Shown: in pieces, positions 16,582-26,322 of the stretch | How the letters are laid out: each line of letters opens with the position of its first letter | How positions within the stretch are numbered: position 1 is the first letter of the stretch | Source: Verrucomicrobiia bacterium | GTDB taxonomy: Bacteria > Verrucomicrobiota > Verrucomicrobiia > Verrucomicrobiales > DEV007 | DNA length: 64,000 nt | Reading direction: 5' to 3' | Assembly (NCBI GenBank): GCA_030427505.1 | Contig: JAUICH010000003.1 | Coordinates: forward strand, 248,001 to 312,000 | Notes under the pieces: model-generated | What the model saw: the letters and a program-made list of their open reading frames with translations, nothing else | Database searches by the model: none | Told to the model about the DNA's origin: nothing | Position numbers and translations under genes: made by a program

Positions 16582-16827
16582 TCAGCCTTTGGCGTTGGCT
16601 TCAACGTAGTTGATCACATCTCCCACAGTCGTGAGCTTCTCCGCCTCTTCGTCTGGAACTTCGATTCCAAATTCTTCCTCGAAGGCCATGACAAGCTCAA
16701 CCGTATCCAACGAATCGGCGCCAAGGTCCTCGATAAATTTAGCTTCGGGCTTTACCTGCTCAGCCGTTACGCTGAGCTGGTCCACGATGATATTGGTCAC
16801 CTTCTCCTGGATGCTTTCGTCTGCCAT
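16582..16827 (-). CDS. acpP: Acyl carrier protein
   Basis: 81 aa, acidic helical protein that carries growing fatty-acyl chains on a 4'-phosphopantetheine arm. The attachment site is Ser39 in [19 protein letters not shown] Shine-Dalgarno-like GGAG sits just before the ATG (CGGAGAATTC). It stands alone with its own terminator; plsX-fabH are 11 kb away and accA is two kilobases downstream. Confidence 0.97.
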   Translation of the reverse strand: MADESIQEKVTNIIVDQLSVTAEQVKPEAKFIEDLGADSLDTVELVMAFEEEFGIEVPDEEAEKLTTVGDVINYVEANAKG

Positions 16828-16857
16828 GAATTCTCCGAATTGAAATTAATGACGGTA

Positions 16858-16886
16858 GCCATACTTACGCTTTGGAGGTTTGGCAA
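16858..16886 (-). promoter_or_regulatory. Putative sigma-70 promoter of acpP
   Basis: On the minus strand, TTGCCA (16886-16881) and TATGGC (16863-16858) stand 17 bp apart, about 30 bp before the acpP ATG. The match to the TTGACA/TATAAT consensus is moderate at the -35 and partial at the -10. Inference from position and spacing only. Confidence 0.35.
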
Positions 16887-17045
16887 CAAAATTTAGACTG
16901 GCGAAGATTATCTTTTTCGGGACTCATAGAAGCTTGAGTTCAAGCTAAATTTGACGCCTGTTACCCCCGGGTTCCCTCCACTCGAACCCATATACGCGGC
17001 CCGGAATTGAATTCGTCTCCATGCCGGATAGTTTGCGGGATCGAA

Positions 17046-18248
17046 ATGACTTTTTCCTCCGCGTTCAGACAAGGCACCCCTTCCCGGTTCAGTCCGGCGA
17101 TGAGGCGCTTCCAGGAATTGCTGGAGCCCAAGACTCCCGGGCAATTGGAAACCATGGCCCACGCGTCCGCCGCGCTGACGCGGCAGTACTTTGGCCGCAC
17201 CATGCGCCTGTTCGCGCCGCTTTACCTTTCCAACGAGTGCATCAACAACTGTAAATACTGCGGTTTTTCCCGGGACAACCCGATCTTGCGCGTCACGCTG
17301 GATCTGAAACAGGTGGAGAAGGAGGCCCGGCATCTGGCCAAACTCGGCTTCCGGAACGTGCTGCTGGTGGCGGGAGAACATCCGAAATTCGTTTCCAACG
17401 GCTACCTGGCCCACTGCGTGGAGATCTTGCGGGACTTCATACCCACCGTCGCTCTGGAAGTCGGCCCGATGGAGGTGGAAGACTATGCTTCCATGGTGGC
17501 GGCAGGGGCGGAGGGGCTGGTCGTCTACCAGGAAACTTATGATCCCATCGCCTATGCCGAACTGCACACGGCGGGGCCGAAACGGAATTTTGACTGGCGC
17601 CTGGATTGTCCCGAGCGGGCCTATCAGGGCGGCTTCCGGCGGATCGGCCTGGGCGCCCTGATGGGGCTGGCGGACTGGCGGGAGGAGGCCCTTGGCCTGG
17701 CCCTGCACTTGGAATACCTCTACCGGCACTGCTGGAAAGCCTCCTACACCGTCAGTTTCCCCCGGCTGCGGCCCGCGGCGGGCGGGTTCAAGCCGTCACA
17801 CCCCATTCCGGACGCGGAGTTCGTTCAGCTCATCTGCGCGTTCCGGATCGCCTTTCCTCAGGTGGGCATTGTGATGAGCACCCGGGAGTCCCCCGCCCTG
17901 CGGGACGCGCTGATGCCACTGGGAATCACTATGATGAGCGCGGGCAGCCACACCGAGCCTGGCGGCTATACCGGGCAGGGAACTGAAGACCTGCACCTGA
18001 CGGTTCGCGGGCGGCGGGTGGAACTGGAGGAGAACCGCGGCGGCTGCCAGAGCGCCACGGGACAGTTCCAAATAGATGACGAGCGGTCCCCGGAAGCGGT
18101 CGCCGAGCGGTTGCGTTCTCTGAATCTGGAACCGGTCTGGAAAGACTGGGACGGGGCGATCTTGAATCCCGGGAGCGAGTCTTTGGCGAGAGACACCTTC
18201 GCCTCCAGTCCCGAAGAGCCCGAAGTGGTCAGCGCCGCGTCTTCCTGA
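17046..18248 (+). CDS. thiH: 2-iminoacetate synthase (ThiH), radical SAM
   Basis: 400 aa. It cleaves tyrosine to 2-iminoacetate and p-cresol for the thiazole moiety of thiamine. The radical-SAM cluster cysteines are Cys65, Cys69 and Cys72 (CX3CX2C in NECINNCKYCGF). Other ThiH features: QYFGRTMRLFAPLYLSN, NVLLVAGEHPKFVS, LVVYQETYDPIAYAELHTAG, SFPRLRPAAGGF, IVMSTRESPALRD and SAGSHTEPGGYTG. ATG 17046 is preferred to one 39 bp earlier. thiS follows 11 bp on; thiG and other thiamine genes are not here. Confidence 0.95.
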   Translation: MTFSSAFRQGTPSRFSPAMRRFQELLEPKTPGQLETMAHASAALTRQYFGRTMRLFAPLYLSNECINNCKYCGFSRDNPILRVTLDLKQVEKEARHLAKLGFRNVLLVAGEHPKFVSNGYLAHCVEILRDFIPTVALEVGPMEVEDYASMVAAGAEGLVVYQETYDPIAYAELHTAGPKRNFDWRLDCPERAYQGGFRRIGLGALMGLADWREEALGLALHLEYLYRHCWKASYTVSFPRLRPAAGGFKPSHPIPDAEFVQLICAFRIAFPQVGIVMSTRESPALRDALMPLGITMMSAGSHTEPGGYTGQGTEDLHLTVRGRRVELEENRGGCQSATGQFQIDDERSPEAVAERLRSLNLEPVWKDWDGAILNPGSESLARDTFASSPEEPEVVSAASS

Positions 18249-18259
18249 GTCACGGATAG

Positions 18260-18466
18260 ATGAGCATCAAGATTACGCTAAATGGAGAGGACCGGGAGTT
18301 TCCGGAAGCCATGTCTCTGCCCGCCCTGCTGGAAGCGGTCGGCCTCGGGGAGCAACCCGTCCTGGTGGAGCTAAATGGCGAAGCCTTGTTGAAGAAAGAG
18401 ATCGCGGACCGGGAGATCGCGGACGGCGATCAGTTAGAGATCGTCCGCATGGTGGCGGGAGGCTGA
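18260..18466 (+). CDS. thiS: Sulfur carrier protein ThiS
   Basis: 68 aa, beta-grasp fold like ubiquitin. It ends in the required Gly-Gly (RMVAGG), whose C-terminal thiocarboxylate donates sulfur for thiazole formation. MSIKITLNGEDREFPEAMSL and the motif VLVELNGEAL are typical. Lies 11 bp after thiH, so one transcript. Converges on the NfeD gene. Confidence 0.95.
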   Translation: MSIKITLNGEDREFPEAMSLPALLEAVGLGEQPVLVELNGEALLKKEIADREIADGDQLEIVRMVAGG

Positions 18467-18520
18467 CGCGCGGCCATTCTTCAATCAGCGCCGCCCTGAT
18501 TCCTTCCTGGCCGGGCATCC

Positions 18521-20839
18521 TCAGGTTCCGGAGGACGAATCCTCCGCCTTTGAAACCACGATGCGGGAGCCTTCGTGTTTCACGATCTTCAGCGGGCTGC
18601 CTCTTTCGATGAACTCTCCGTCTGAGACGATGTCCAGGTAACGGTCGCCAAAGGTGCCCTTTCCGGCGGGCCTCAGGTCGGTGGTGGCGCTTCCTGTCTG
18701 GCCGATGAGAGACACGGGCACATGGGGCTCGCTTCCTTCAGCCAATACGGCGCCACTCTCCTGGAGCGAGGCGCCTCCCGGCACGGCCTGCTTTAGAATC
18801 AGCCAACTGCCCATCGGAGTCTCCGGGAGATAACGCATCAGCAGAAGAATCGCGACCACGGCTCCGGACACGCCGACCACGAAGTAGAGCAGAGGGATCA
18901 TCAAAATGTCTCCGAAGGAGGGCGCTTCGGGGAGCCCTTCCCAGGCAAATTGAAAGTCATACCGGTCCACCATGGCAAAGATGAGGGAGCCGAATATCAG
19001 CAGCCCTCCGACGATGCCGGGTATGAGCGTGCCGGGAAGGATGAAGAGCTCCACCCCCACCAACAAGAGGCCCAGCACGAGAAGGACCAGGAGTTCGTAG
19101 CCCGCCAGATTGCCCGCCATGTTGTTCCCAAAGAAGAAAAGCCCAAAGCAAAGCAGCGAAACCACTCCGGGAACGCCAAAGCCCGGCGACTGCAACTCCA
19201 TGTAAGCGCCCGCCACGCCAAAGAGAATCAGCACTGCGGAGAACATCTGAACCCAGTGGGCAAAGGCTTCCAGCCCCAGGGGCTCCACCTTCAGGATTTC
19301 CCCTTCCAACGCTTCCCGCTCGACAATCTCCTCCACGGAGTTCACCACGCCTTTGGCGAGAACGGGTTCGCCGTCGATAATTTCGGTGGCTTGAATGGTG
19401 TTGAAATTCAGTACTCTACCGGCTTCCCACACCACTTCGCCTCCAATGATGACGGTGGTGTCCGTGGTGACCATGGCCTGGGCGATGTCCGGGTTGTGAC
19501 CTTTCAGTTCGGCGATGTTCCGCACCACGGCGATGGCCATCTGGGTCACCTTTTGGTCCATGGACTCGCTCAGGTCTCCCCCACTGCCGGAAACCACCAG
19601 AGCGGAGCCGATCGTGGCGGCGGGACGCATGTAGATCTCATCCGTCGCCAGGGCCACCATGGCGCCGGCGGACTCCGCGCGGGTATTGACGAAGGCAAAG
19701 GTGGGGAAAGGCAACCCCTGCAAGTCGTCCAGAGCCAGTCCCTTGGTGTACCAAGCGTATCCTCCCGGGGAATCGATGTCGAAAATGACGGCGGCCGCAC
19801 CGTCCAGGCGGGCCTTCTTCAGCGTCCGGATCATGAAATCGAACTTCGCGGTGGAGATCAGGTCTTCTTCCCCCACGGGAATCACCAGGATGCGGTCCCG
19901 GTAACTTTCACCTTCCCGCTTGTCGAAGATGCCCCCGGCTTCTTCCTGGTCCCCATCTTCGGCGTCCTTGTCCGCTTTGTGGGAAGCGGTGGCGTTCTTC
20001 TGAGCCCGCGCGGTTTGAAACTCACGCGGCGAGGTCTCGAAGATGGGCGCCTTGATCCCTTCCTTGGCCAGCAACTCTTCGACTGAAGAAACGACGCCCT
20101 TGGCGAGGAGCGGCTTCCCTTCGATCTTTTGGGTGGCTTCGTCGGCCGTCAGGGTCAGGATATCACCCTCGGAGGATATGGTGACTTCCGTGCCGTTGAC
20201 GATTCGCTTCACCTCCACATCGCTATCGACAAAGGCCTCCGCGATAGCGGGATCGTGACCCCGGTTTTTCGCCAGGGTCCGGGCCCGGGCCTTCAGGATG
20301 GAGAGCGTTTGCGCGAGCGAACGCCGCTGAGCTTCCTCATCTTCTTCGCCACCGGCAACTTCGACGCCCGCTCCGCCGACGATTCCGGTGGGCGCCATGT
20401 AGATGGACTCTGTCCCCAGGGCCAGAAAAGCTCCCGCGGACAAGGCGGAGGGATTTACGAAAGCCAGCGAACGCGGCTTGAGCGCGGGCAATTCTTCCGC
20501 GATGCGGCGGGTCACCGACAGATCGGCCACGGTGGTGACGTTCAGGTCCAGCACCACGGCCGCGGCTTCCTCTTCATTGACTTGGTGCAGCAGGCTGGTC
20601 AGGCTCCGAAAGCGCGGTCCCTGGGCCAGATCCTCCGTATCGATGGAAATGACGACGGCTTTTCCCTTGAAGCTTTTCTCTCCTCCTTCTTCACTGCCTT
20701 TGTCAGTTCCTTTCGCTTCCACTTGCTGACCGGCGGGAGCGTCACTTTCTTTCAGCCCCAATCCAAAGAGGCCACAAAGAATCATGGAGGAATAAACAGT
20801 CCAGCGCCGGAGCGCGCCGTGGGGAGGGCTTGGCTTCAT
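18521..20839 (-). CDS. NfeD-family membrane serine protease with two ClpP-like domains
   Basis: 772 aa. N-terminal signal segment; first ClpP/SppA-like domain (about 57-250, Ser134 in LSAGAF); acidic linker; second such domain (about 312-510) with SPGG (357-360), Ser390 in ESAGAM and Lys430 in MDQKVTQ, matching the Ser/Lys dyad of membrane-bound ClpP-class proteases; four or more transmembrane helices (about 530-690); and a C-terminal NfeD OB fold (IGQTGSATTDLRPAGKGTF). The first domain lacks SPGG and has Gln177 where the lysine should be, so it is likely inactive. Family members cut stomatin-like or membrane proteins. Confidence 0.88.
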   Translation of the reverse strand: MKPSPPHGALRRWTVYSSMILCGLFGLGLKESDAPAGQQVEAKGTDKGSEEGGEKSFKGKAVVISIDTEDLAQGPRFRSLTSLLHQVNEEEAAAVVLDLNVTTVADLSVTRRIAEELPALKPRSLAFVNPSALSAGAFLALGTESIYMAPTGIVGGAGVEVAGGEEDEEAQRRSLAQTLSILKARARTLAKNRGHDPAIAEAFVDSDVEVKRIVNGTEVTISSEGDILTLTADEATQKIEGKPLLAKGVVSSVEELLAKEGIKAPIFETSPREFQTARAQKNATASHKADKDAEDGDQEEAGGIFDKREGESYRDRILVIPVGEEDLISTAKFDFMIRTLKKARLDGAAAVIFDIDSPGGYAWYTKGLALDDLQGLPFPTFAFVNTRAESAGAMVALATDEIYMRPAATIGSALVVSGSGGDLSESMDQKVTQMAIAVVRNIAELKGHNPDIAQAMVTTDTTVIIGGEVVWEAGRVLNFNTIQATEIIDGEPVLAKGVVNSVEEIVEREALEGEILKVEPLGLEAFAHWVQMFSAVLILFGVAGAYMELQSPGFGVPGVVSLLCFGLFFFGNNMAGNLAGYELLVLLVLGLLLVGVELFILPGTLIPGIVGGLLIFGSLIFAMVDRYDFQFAWEGLPEAPSFGDILMIPLLYFVVGVSGAVVAILLLMRYLPETPMGSWLILKQAVPGGASLQESGAVLAEGSEPHVPVSLIGQTGSATTDLRPAGKGTFGDRYLDIVSDGEFIERGSPLKIVKHEGSRIVVSKAEDSSSGT

Positions 20840-21043
20840 TGTCCCGGAAGTTAGCCAAGCCTCGGGAAGAGTTCAAAGCGAATCGGCAAACGGGGCCGGA
20901 GTTGTGGCGCTCCCTCCGCCCCCAGCGAATGCCTCACCCCCTGGAAACATACGAGCAACCACGCCTCGCAGCTGCCCATCACCTTGATTTGCCCGCCCGG
21001 CTATCTTAACTGAGGATCAACGAATCCCCCCTTTCTTCCGGCC

Positions 21044-22876
21044 ATGAGCATGATACCTCAGGAAACCATCCAGCGCGTCGTCAGCGAGTCTGACATCGTG
21101 GACGTGGTGGGTTCTTACATCTCCCTGAAACGGGCGGGGGCAAACTACCGGGCGCTCTGCCCTTTTCACACCGAGAAGACGCCTTCCTTCAATGTGAACC
21201 CGGCGCGTCAGATCTATCATTGCTTTGGCTGCGGCGCGGGTGGAGACGTCATCGCTTTCGTCAAGGAGTATGAGAATCTAGCCTTCGCGGAAGCCGTTCA
21301 GCGCCTGGCGGACCGGGCGGGCATCCGCATTGTGGAAGCGGAATTCGATCCCCAGCAGGAGGCCCGGAGCAAGCTGCGCCGCCAACTTCAAACGTTACAC
21401 AAGAAGGTGGCGGAATGGTACCACTTCCTCCTCTTCAAAAAACCGGCGGCCGAGATTGCCCGGGACTATCTGAAACGGCGCCAGATATCCATGGAAACGG
21501 CGCGGCGCTGGCAACTGGGCTACGCGCCGGACGACACGGCCCCCCTGCTGGACTGGGCGGCGGAGGAAAAGTTCGACCACCGGCTCCTGGTGGAAAGCGG
21601 CCTGGCCATGTGGCGGGATGAAACCGAACCCCGCCGCGGCATTTACGCGCGTTTCCGCAACCGGCTGATGTTCCCCATTGCCAGCGAGTTTGGCGACGTC
21701 ATTGCCTTCAGCGGGCGGGTCTTGAGTCCGGACCAGAAAGGGGGCAAATACGTAAACTCTCCGGAGACCATCCTTTTCAACAAGAGCAAGGTCTTCTTCG
21801 GCCTGGACAAGTCCAAGCGAGCCATCCTAAAGGCTGGCGAAGCCATTCTCTGCGAAGGGCAGATGGATCTGATCGCCTGCTTCGAGAACGGCATCGAAAA
21901 CGTCGTCGCGCCTTTGGGCACGGCCTTTACCGAACAACATGCCCGCGTCCTGAAGCGAAACGCCGAGCAAGTGGTGCTCTGCTTTGATTCCGACGCCGCG
22001 GGCTACAAGGCCGCCGAGCGTGCTTTCCGCCAACTGGCCCAGGCGAATGTGTTGGTTAAAGTAGCTCCCCTGCCCCCCGGCGAGGACCCGGACTCCCTGA
22101 TCGGGAAAGAAGGCGCGGAGCTGTTTCACGAACGCATCGAAAACGCGCTGAGTTTCTTTGACTACCAGATCAACCACCTGAGCGCGGGCATGAACTGGGA
22201 GTCCCTGCGGGACCGGCTGGAGTTTGCCAGGACCGTGTCTGGGAACATTGCGTTAGTGAAGGAGAAAGTGCTGCAGGACTCACTAATCAACCAGGTAAGC
22301 ACCCGGCTGGGCGTAAGCGCGGACGATATTCGTGGCCTGGTGGCGGAGTCCGCCCGCGAACTGGACCGGCAGAGCCGGAGTTCCGCGCGGGCCCCTTCTT
22401 CGGATGACGAGCCCGAACGGCCGCCCGCTTTCTTCATTCGCGATCCCACGGTGCGCATCCTAACACAGATCCTGCTCCGGAACGAAAGCGCCCGAAAGGA
22501 ACTCGCCTCCCGGCCACTGCCCGCTTACCTGGGCGAGATACCCGGCACTCAACTACTGGCCCGGCTCTGGACGGCGGACTTCGACGCGTCTTCGCCCCAC
22601 AGCGTTTCCGCCTGCATCAACACCCTTCCGGAAACCTTTCAACCCCTGGCCGCCGAACTCGTGGCGGAGGAGATCCCCCCACTGGATTTGAACATGGCGG
22701 AAGCCTGCCTTTTGAAGCTCAACCGCCGGGCGTTGCGGAACCGGCAAAATGAAATCCGGGCGGGTTTGAACAATCTGAATTTACCTCCGGCGGAGATCCA
22801 ACGGCTTACCAAAGAACTGCTTGACCTCAGTACGCGGCTAAAGGATATTCCGCCACCCAAGACTACCGGCGGGTAA
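21044..22876 (+). CDS. dnaG: DNA primase
   Basis: 610 aa. It makes RNA primers for replication. An N-terminal CHC2 zinc finger uses Cys39, His42, Cys60 and Cys63 ([27 protein letters not shown]). The catalytic core has [39 protein letters not shown] and a TOPRIM motif ([33 protein letters not shown]). The C-terminal third would bind the DnaB helicase. rpoD starts 56 bp on, the common dnaG-rpoD arrangement. Confidence 0.96.
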   Translation: MSMIPQETIQRVVSESDIVDVVGSYISLKRAGANYRALCPFHTEKTPSFNVNPARQIYHCFGCGAGGDVIAFVKEYENLAFAEAVQRLADRAGIRIVEAEFDPQQEARSKLRRQLQTLHKKVAEWYHFLLFKKPAAEIARDYLKRRQISMETARRWQLGYAPDDTAPLLDWAAEEKFDHRLLVESGLAMWRDETEPRRGIYARFRNRLMFPIASEFGDVIAFSGRVLSPDQKGGKYVNSPETILFNKSKVFFGLDKSKRAILKAGEAILCEGQMDLIACFENGIENVVAPLGTAFTEQHARVLKRNAEQVVLCFDSDAAGYKAAERAFRQLAQANVLVKVAPLPPGEDPDSLIGKEGAELFHERIENALSFFDYQINHLSAGMNWESLRDRLEFARTVSGNIALVKEKVLQDSLINQVSTRLGVSADDIRGLVAESARELDRQSRSSARAPSSDDEPERPPAFFIRDPTVRILTQILLRNESARKELASRPLPAYLGEIPGTQLLARLWTADFDASSPHSVSACINTLPETFQPLAAELVAEEIPPLDLNMAEACLLKLNRRALRNRQNEIRAGLNNLNLPPAEIQRLTKELLDLSTRLKDIPPPKTTGG

Positions 22877-22932
22877 GCTTTTTTCCTCCGCGCGCTGTCG
22901 TCGCGAACCTCCTTACTCAGCCTCATCACACC

Positions 22933-24732
22933 ATGGCTTCCAAGACACAAGCCAGCAGAAAGGCCAAAGCAGAGAACCCCGAAGAGAGCCAAAACGGCAG
23001 CGCTTCCACCGTCCCTAAAGCCAAGACCCGGAAGAAACGCCTCAACGGTTCCAGTGGCAAGAACGGCACGGCTTCGCCAAAGAACGGAGCGGAAGCCAGC
23101 GCCACTAAAGACAGCACTCAACTGTCGATCGATTCGCCCGAGATCCAGCAAAAGCTGCGGGAGTTGATCAAGCTGGCCAAGGAACAGGAATACCTGACCT
23201 ACGAGGACGTCAACGAACTGCTGCCTGACGAGGTGGTGGACGCGGAAACGCTGGACGAGGTTTTACAGCGGCTCCGCAACATGGAGTTCGACATCATCGA
23301 CGCCTCGGAGGTGGACCGCATCAAGGATGTCTCCGACAAAGAGAAGTCCGGCGACGAGGAGAAAATAGACGCCAAGCTGGATATCCTGGACGACCCGGTC
23401 CGGATGTACCTGAAGCAAATGGGTCAGGTTCCCCTGCTGACCCGCGAGCAGGAGGTGGAGATTTCCAAGCGGATCGAGAAAGCCGAACTGAAGGTCGAGA
23501 AGCTCATCAATTCCTTTGGCTTCATCGTCGAGTCCTACCTCCGGATCGCCGAACGTTTGCTCGTCGGGAAAGAGCGGTTCGACCGCGTCATCATCGACAA
23601 GAAGATCGACAGCCGCGAACGCTACATGCGCGGCCTGCAGAAGCTGTGCGATCAGTTGACCGCGACCCGCGACGACATCGCGGAGACGATTCCTCACCTG
23701 CTTTCCGATAAGGCCACCAAGAAGCAGATTGATGCCTGCAACAAGGCACGGGCCACGCTGAACCGGCTGTTCACCCGCTTCTATTTCAAGCAGAAGGTGA
23801 CCGAAGAGTTCGTGGAATCCGCGGACACTTTCCATGATAGGCTTCAGGAACTGGAGTCCAATGCCAAGGCCGCCAAGAAGCCCTCCGACAAAGCGCGAGC
23901 CACCCGGGAGCTGAATGCTTTCCAGGCCGAAATCTGGCAGTCGGTGGATGAATTCCGTCAGAACTATTCAGAACTGCGCCACTGGCTGGGCGAGGCCCGC
24001 CGCGCGAAGGACGAAATGGTCGAAGCCAACTTGCGCCTCGTCATTTCCATCGCCAAGAAATACACCAACCGCGGCCTCTCCTTTCTGGACCTGATTCAAG
24101 AAGGCAACATGGGCCTGATGAAAGCGGTCGAGAAGTTCGAGTATCGCCGCGGTTACAAGTTTTCCACCTACGCCACATGGTGGATCCGTCAGGCCATCAC
24201 CCGCTCCATCGCCGATCAGGCCCGGACCATTCGCATTCCGGTCCACATGATCGAGACGATCAACAAGCTGATGCGGGTGCAGAAACAGCTCGTCCAGGAA
24301 TATGGACGGGAACCGTCCCCGGACGAAATCGCCGAGGAGATTCACCTGCCAGTGCAGCGCGTTCGCGCCGTGCTCCGGATGGCTCAGCAGCCCATTTCCC
24401 TGCAAGCGCCCGTGGGCGACGGCGACGATACGAGTTTTGGGGATTTCATCGAAGACAAGACCGCTGATGACCCGATGGAAATGACAGGCATGAGCCTGCT
24501 CAAAGACAAGATCCGGGACGTTCTGGACACCCTGACCGATCGCGAGCGCCAGGTGCTTGAACAGCGCTTCGGCTTGGTCGATGGGTACAGCCGTACGCTG
24601 GAGGAAGTGGGCAAGCAGTTCCAGGTGACCCGGGAGCGCATCCGGCAGATCGAGGCGAAGGCGCTTCGGAAAATGCGTCACCCCACCCGGATCCGCCAGT
24701 TGGAAGGCTTCCTGGAGATGTCCGGGCTGTAG
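22933..24732 (+). CDS. rpoD: Primary RNA polymerase sigma factor (sigma-70/RpoD)
   Basis: 599 aa. A Lys/Ala-rich N-terminal tail (residues 1-65), region 1.1 ([20 protein letters not shown]), region 1.2 ([20 protein letters not shown]), then region 2 ([60 protein letters not shown]), region 3 ([16 protein letters not shown]) and region 4 ([20 protein letters not shown]). It recognises housekeeping promoters. Directly after dnaG. Confidence 0.97.
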   Translation: MASKTQASRKAKAENPEESQNGSASTVPKAKTRKKRLNGSSGKNGTASPKNGAEASATKDSTQLSIDSPEIQQKLRELIKLAKEQEYLTYEDVNELLPDEVVDAETLDEVLQRLRNMEFDIIDASEVDRIKDVSDKEKSGDEEKIDAKLDILDDPVRMYLKQMGQVPLLTREQEVEISKRIEKAELKVEKLINSFGFIVESYLRIAERLLVGKERFDRVIIDKKIDSRERYMRGLQKLCDQLTATRDDIAETIPHLLSDKATKKQIDACNKARATLNRLFTRFYFKQKVTEEFVESADTFHDRLQELESNAKAAKKPSDKARATRELNAFQAEIWQSVDEFRQNYSELRHWLGEARRAKDEMVEANLRLVISIAKKYTNRGLSFLDLIQEGNMGLMKAVEKFEYRRGYKFSTYATWWIRQAITRSIADQARTIRIPVHMIETINKLMRVQKQLVQEYGREPSPDEIAEEIHLPVQRVRAVLRMAQQPISLQAPVGDGDDTSFGDFIEDKTADDPMEMTGMSLLKDKIRDVLDTLTDRERQVLEQRFGLVDGYSRTLEEVGKQFQVTRERIRQIEAKALRKMRHPTRIRQLEGFLEMSGL

Positions 24733-24878
24733 TAGCCATTGGTACGGGGCGGCCCTGCCCTTCCTTGGTGCCTCTTTCCACTCGCCACGCCGGCCGGTGG
24801 GATTAGCAGATCATTTGCCGCTGGAAATTTTCAACCAGGTGCCGCAACCTGGCACTGATTGCGCTGTTTAATGAAGCG

Positions 24879-25358
24879 ATGATGAACGCGCCCGAACATG
24901 ATGACCCGGTGTGGGATCTGCTGAAGAAGGCCCGAAAAGTCGAGCCCAGCCCCTCTTTTGTCCGGAACGTGGTGCGGGAGGCTCGCAGGCAGGAAAGCGC
25001 CCGGACTTCCGGCGCGGCCGGACTTTTCGCTGAGTTCTTCGCCTGGCTGAGCCGCCCCGTCGTCGCTGTGCCCGCTGGGGCTCTGGCGGCCCTGTTGGTG
25101 GCGGGAGTGATATTTTACTCCAATAGCCGAGTAACCTCGCCAAGTCCCTCATCCTTTGCAGATAACACACCAGAGGAAACGCTCACGGTTCCAGACGCTT
25201 CTCCGGCGGCGCCACTTTCTCCGTCTCAGGGATCCAAGGAGGGACCGGCGAGCACTCTCGCCAGTGATTTGGAGACGATCAGCTACCTGGGCGAACTGAT
25301 GGCGGTGAACGATCCGTCGGCGCTCGATGACGACGCCTTGGCGAATCTACTTTTCTAG
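24879..25358 (+). CDS. Small single-pass membrane protein, unknown
   Basis: 159 aa. A cytoplasmic helical N-terminus (VWDLLKKARKVEPSPSFVRN) leads into one transmembrane helix (residues about 58-80: VVAVPAGALAALLVAGVIFY) and a low-complexity Ser/Pro-rich outer part ending in EDNPSALDDDALANLLF-like sequence. The layout recalls anti-sigma-factor-like proteins that often follow ECF sigma genes, but here it follows rpoD by 146 bp and no zinc-binding motif is seen. The TAG stop is completed by the first AG of repeat copy B. Confidence 0.7.
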   Translation: MMNAPEHDDPVWDLLKKARKVEPSPSFVRNVVREARRQESARTSGAAGLFAEFFAWLSRPVVAVPAGALAALLVAGVIFYSNSRVTSPSPSSFADNTPEETLTVPDASPAAPLSPSQGSKEGPASTLASDLETISYLGELMAVNDPSALDDDALANLLF

Positions 25359-25568
25359 GATGTATGGACAGATTCCCGAACTGTCCGGAATAGAAAAAGG
25401 TCATCTAACCAGCGCCGCAAGCGGCGATTTTTCTGACAAGCGCGGCCCATTTTGCGCCTGGCTGCGTTCCGCCTCACCCTATTGGGAGCACCCAACGGCG
25501 TTCGGCGCGCTTTGCCAGCCGAAAAATGATCTCGCGCCGGGCAGCCCGCCAATTTGTCCACACACCCT
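25357..25568 (-). repeat. Dispersed intergenic repeat, copy B
   Basis: 212 bp with imperfect terminal inverted repeats (left AGGATGTATGGACAGATTCC; right, reverse complement AGGGTGTGTGGACAAATTGG). In opposite orientation to copy A, to which it aligns throughout except for an extra block in A. It carries a hairpin CGCCG-CAAG-CGGCG at 25413-25426 followed by ATTTTT, which would act as an intrinsic terminator for the gene ending at 25358. Its first AG completes that gene's TAG stop codon. Confidence 0.82.
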
Positions 25569-25589
25569 GGTGCACTGACCCTCCCCTTT

Positions 25590-26231
25590 TCAAGGAATCT
25601 CATCCGGTCCCCACCAGAAGGGCCGTTTCTCCAGGAAACCGTCCGTGAAGGAAACCGGCACCTGGATAGCCTGTGCCAATTGCCGGAGGTAGTCGTTTCG
25701 GGGAATTTCCCGGCAGCCAAACCGCTCCAGGTGTGGGTTAGACCACTGGGTGTCCAGCAGTTGGAAGCCCCGGTCTTTCATCCGGTTTACCAAGTAGACC
25801 AGCGCGGCTTGGGAAGCATTCGACACCCGGCTGAACATGGACTCTCCGAAAAACGCCGCGCCGATGGCGACTCCATACAAACCGCCCACCAATTGATTGT
25901 TCCGCCAGGCTTCCACCGAATGGGCAAAGCCCGCTTCGTGCAGCCCCACATAGGCGCTCGTGATCGTGGAATCGATCCAGGTTTCCTCGCGGTCGGCACA
26001 GCCTCGCAAGACTTCGAGAAAGGAGGTGTTCAGCCGAATTTCGAAAGGATCTTTGCGAAGAGCCTTCTTCAGACCGTGCGGAATGTGAAACTCGTCCAGG
26101 GGAATCACTCCGCGGGGGTTTGGCGAAAACCAGGCAATTTCCCGGTCATTTCCGATAGCCATGGGAAAAAGCCCGGCACAATATGCCTGTACCAGCGTAT
26201 TGGGATTCAGGGGGACTTTTTCGTCACTCAT
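25590..26231 (-). CDS. aat: Leucyl/phenylalanyl-tRNA-protein transferase
   Basis: 213 aa. It adds Leu or Phe from tRNA to proteins with N-terminal Arg or Lys, tagging them for ClpS/ClpAP in the N-end rule pathway. Signature: LVQAYCAGLFPMAIGNDREI, AWFSPNPRGVIPLDEFHIP, WIDSTITSAYVGLHEAGFAH, SVEAWRNNQLVGGLYGVAIG, FFGESMFSR, LLDTQWSNPHLERFGCREIP. Stop at 25590 lies 21 bp past repeat copy B; divergent from coaD. Confidence 0.95.
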   Translation of the reverse strand: MSDEKVPLNPNTLVQAYCAGLFPMAIGNDREIAWFSPNPRGVIPLDEFHIPHGLKKALRKDPFEIRLNTSFLEVLRGCADREETWIDSTITSAYVGLHEAGFAHSVEAWRNNQLVGGLYGVAIGAAFFGESMFSRVSNASQAALVYLVNRMKDRGFQLLDTQWSNPHLERFGCREIPRNDYLRQLAQAIQVPVSFTDGFLEKRPFWWGPDEIP

Positions 26232-26322
26232 GCTTCTTCATTGATAACGTCTTCCCTATCCAATCCGTTGGCGTACCGGTTAAAGTGAATCACAATATTG
26301 GGCATTCCGCCTGCAAACGCCA

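Noticed and set aside
16980-17045. Possible TPP riboswitch before thiH
   Set aside because: No CTGAGA or paired core of a TPP aptamer could be found in the short leader.
18950-20086. 378-codon plus-strand frame opposite the NfeD gene
   Set aside because: Antisense shadow of a well-supported membrane protease.
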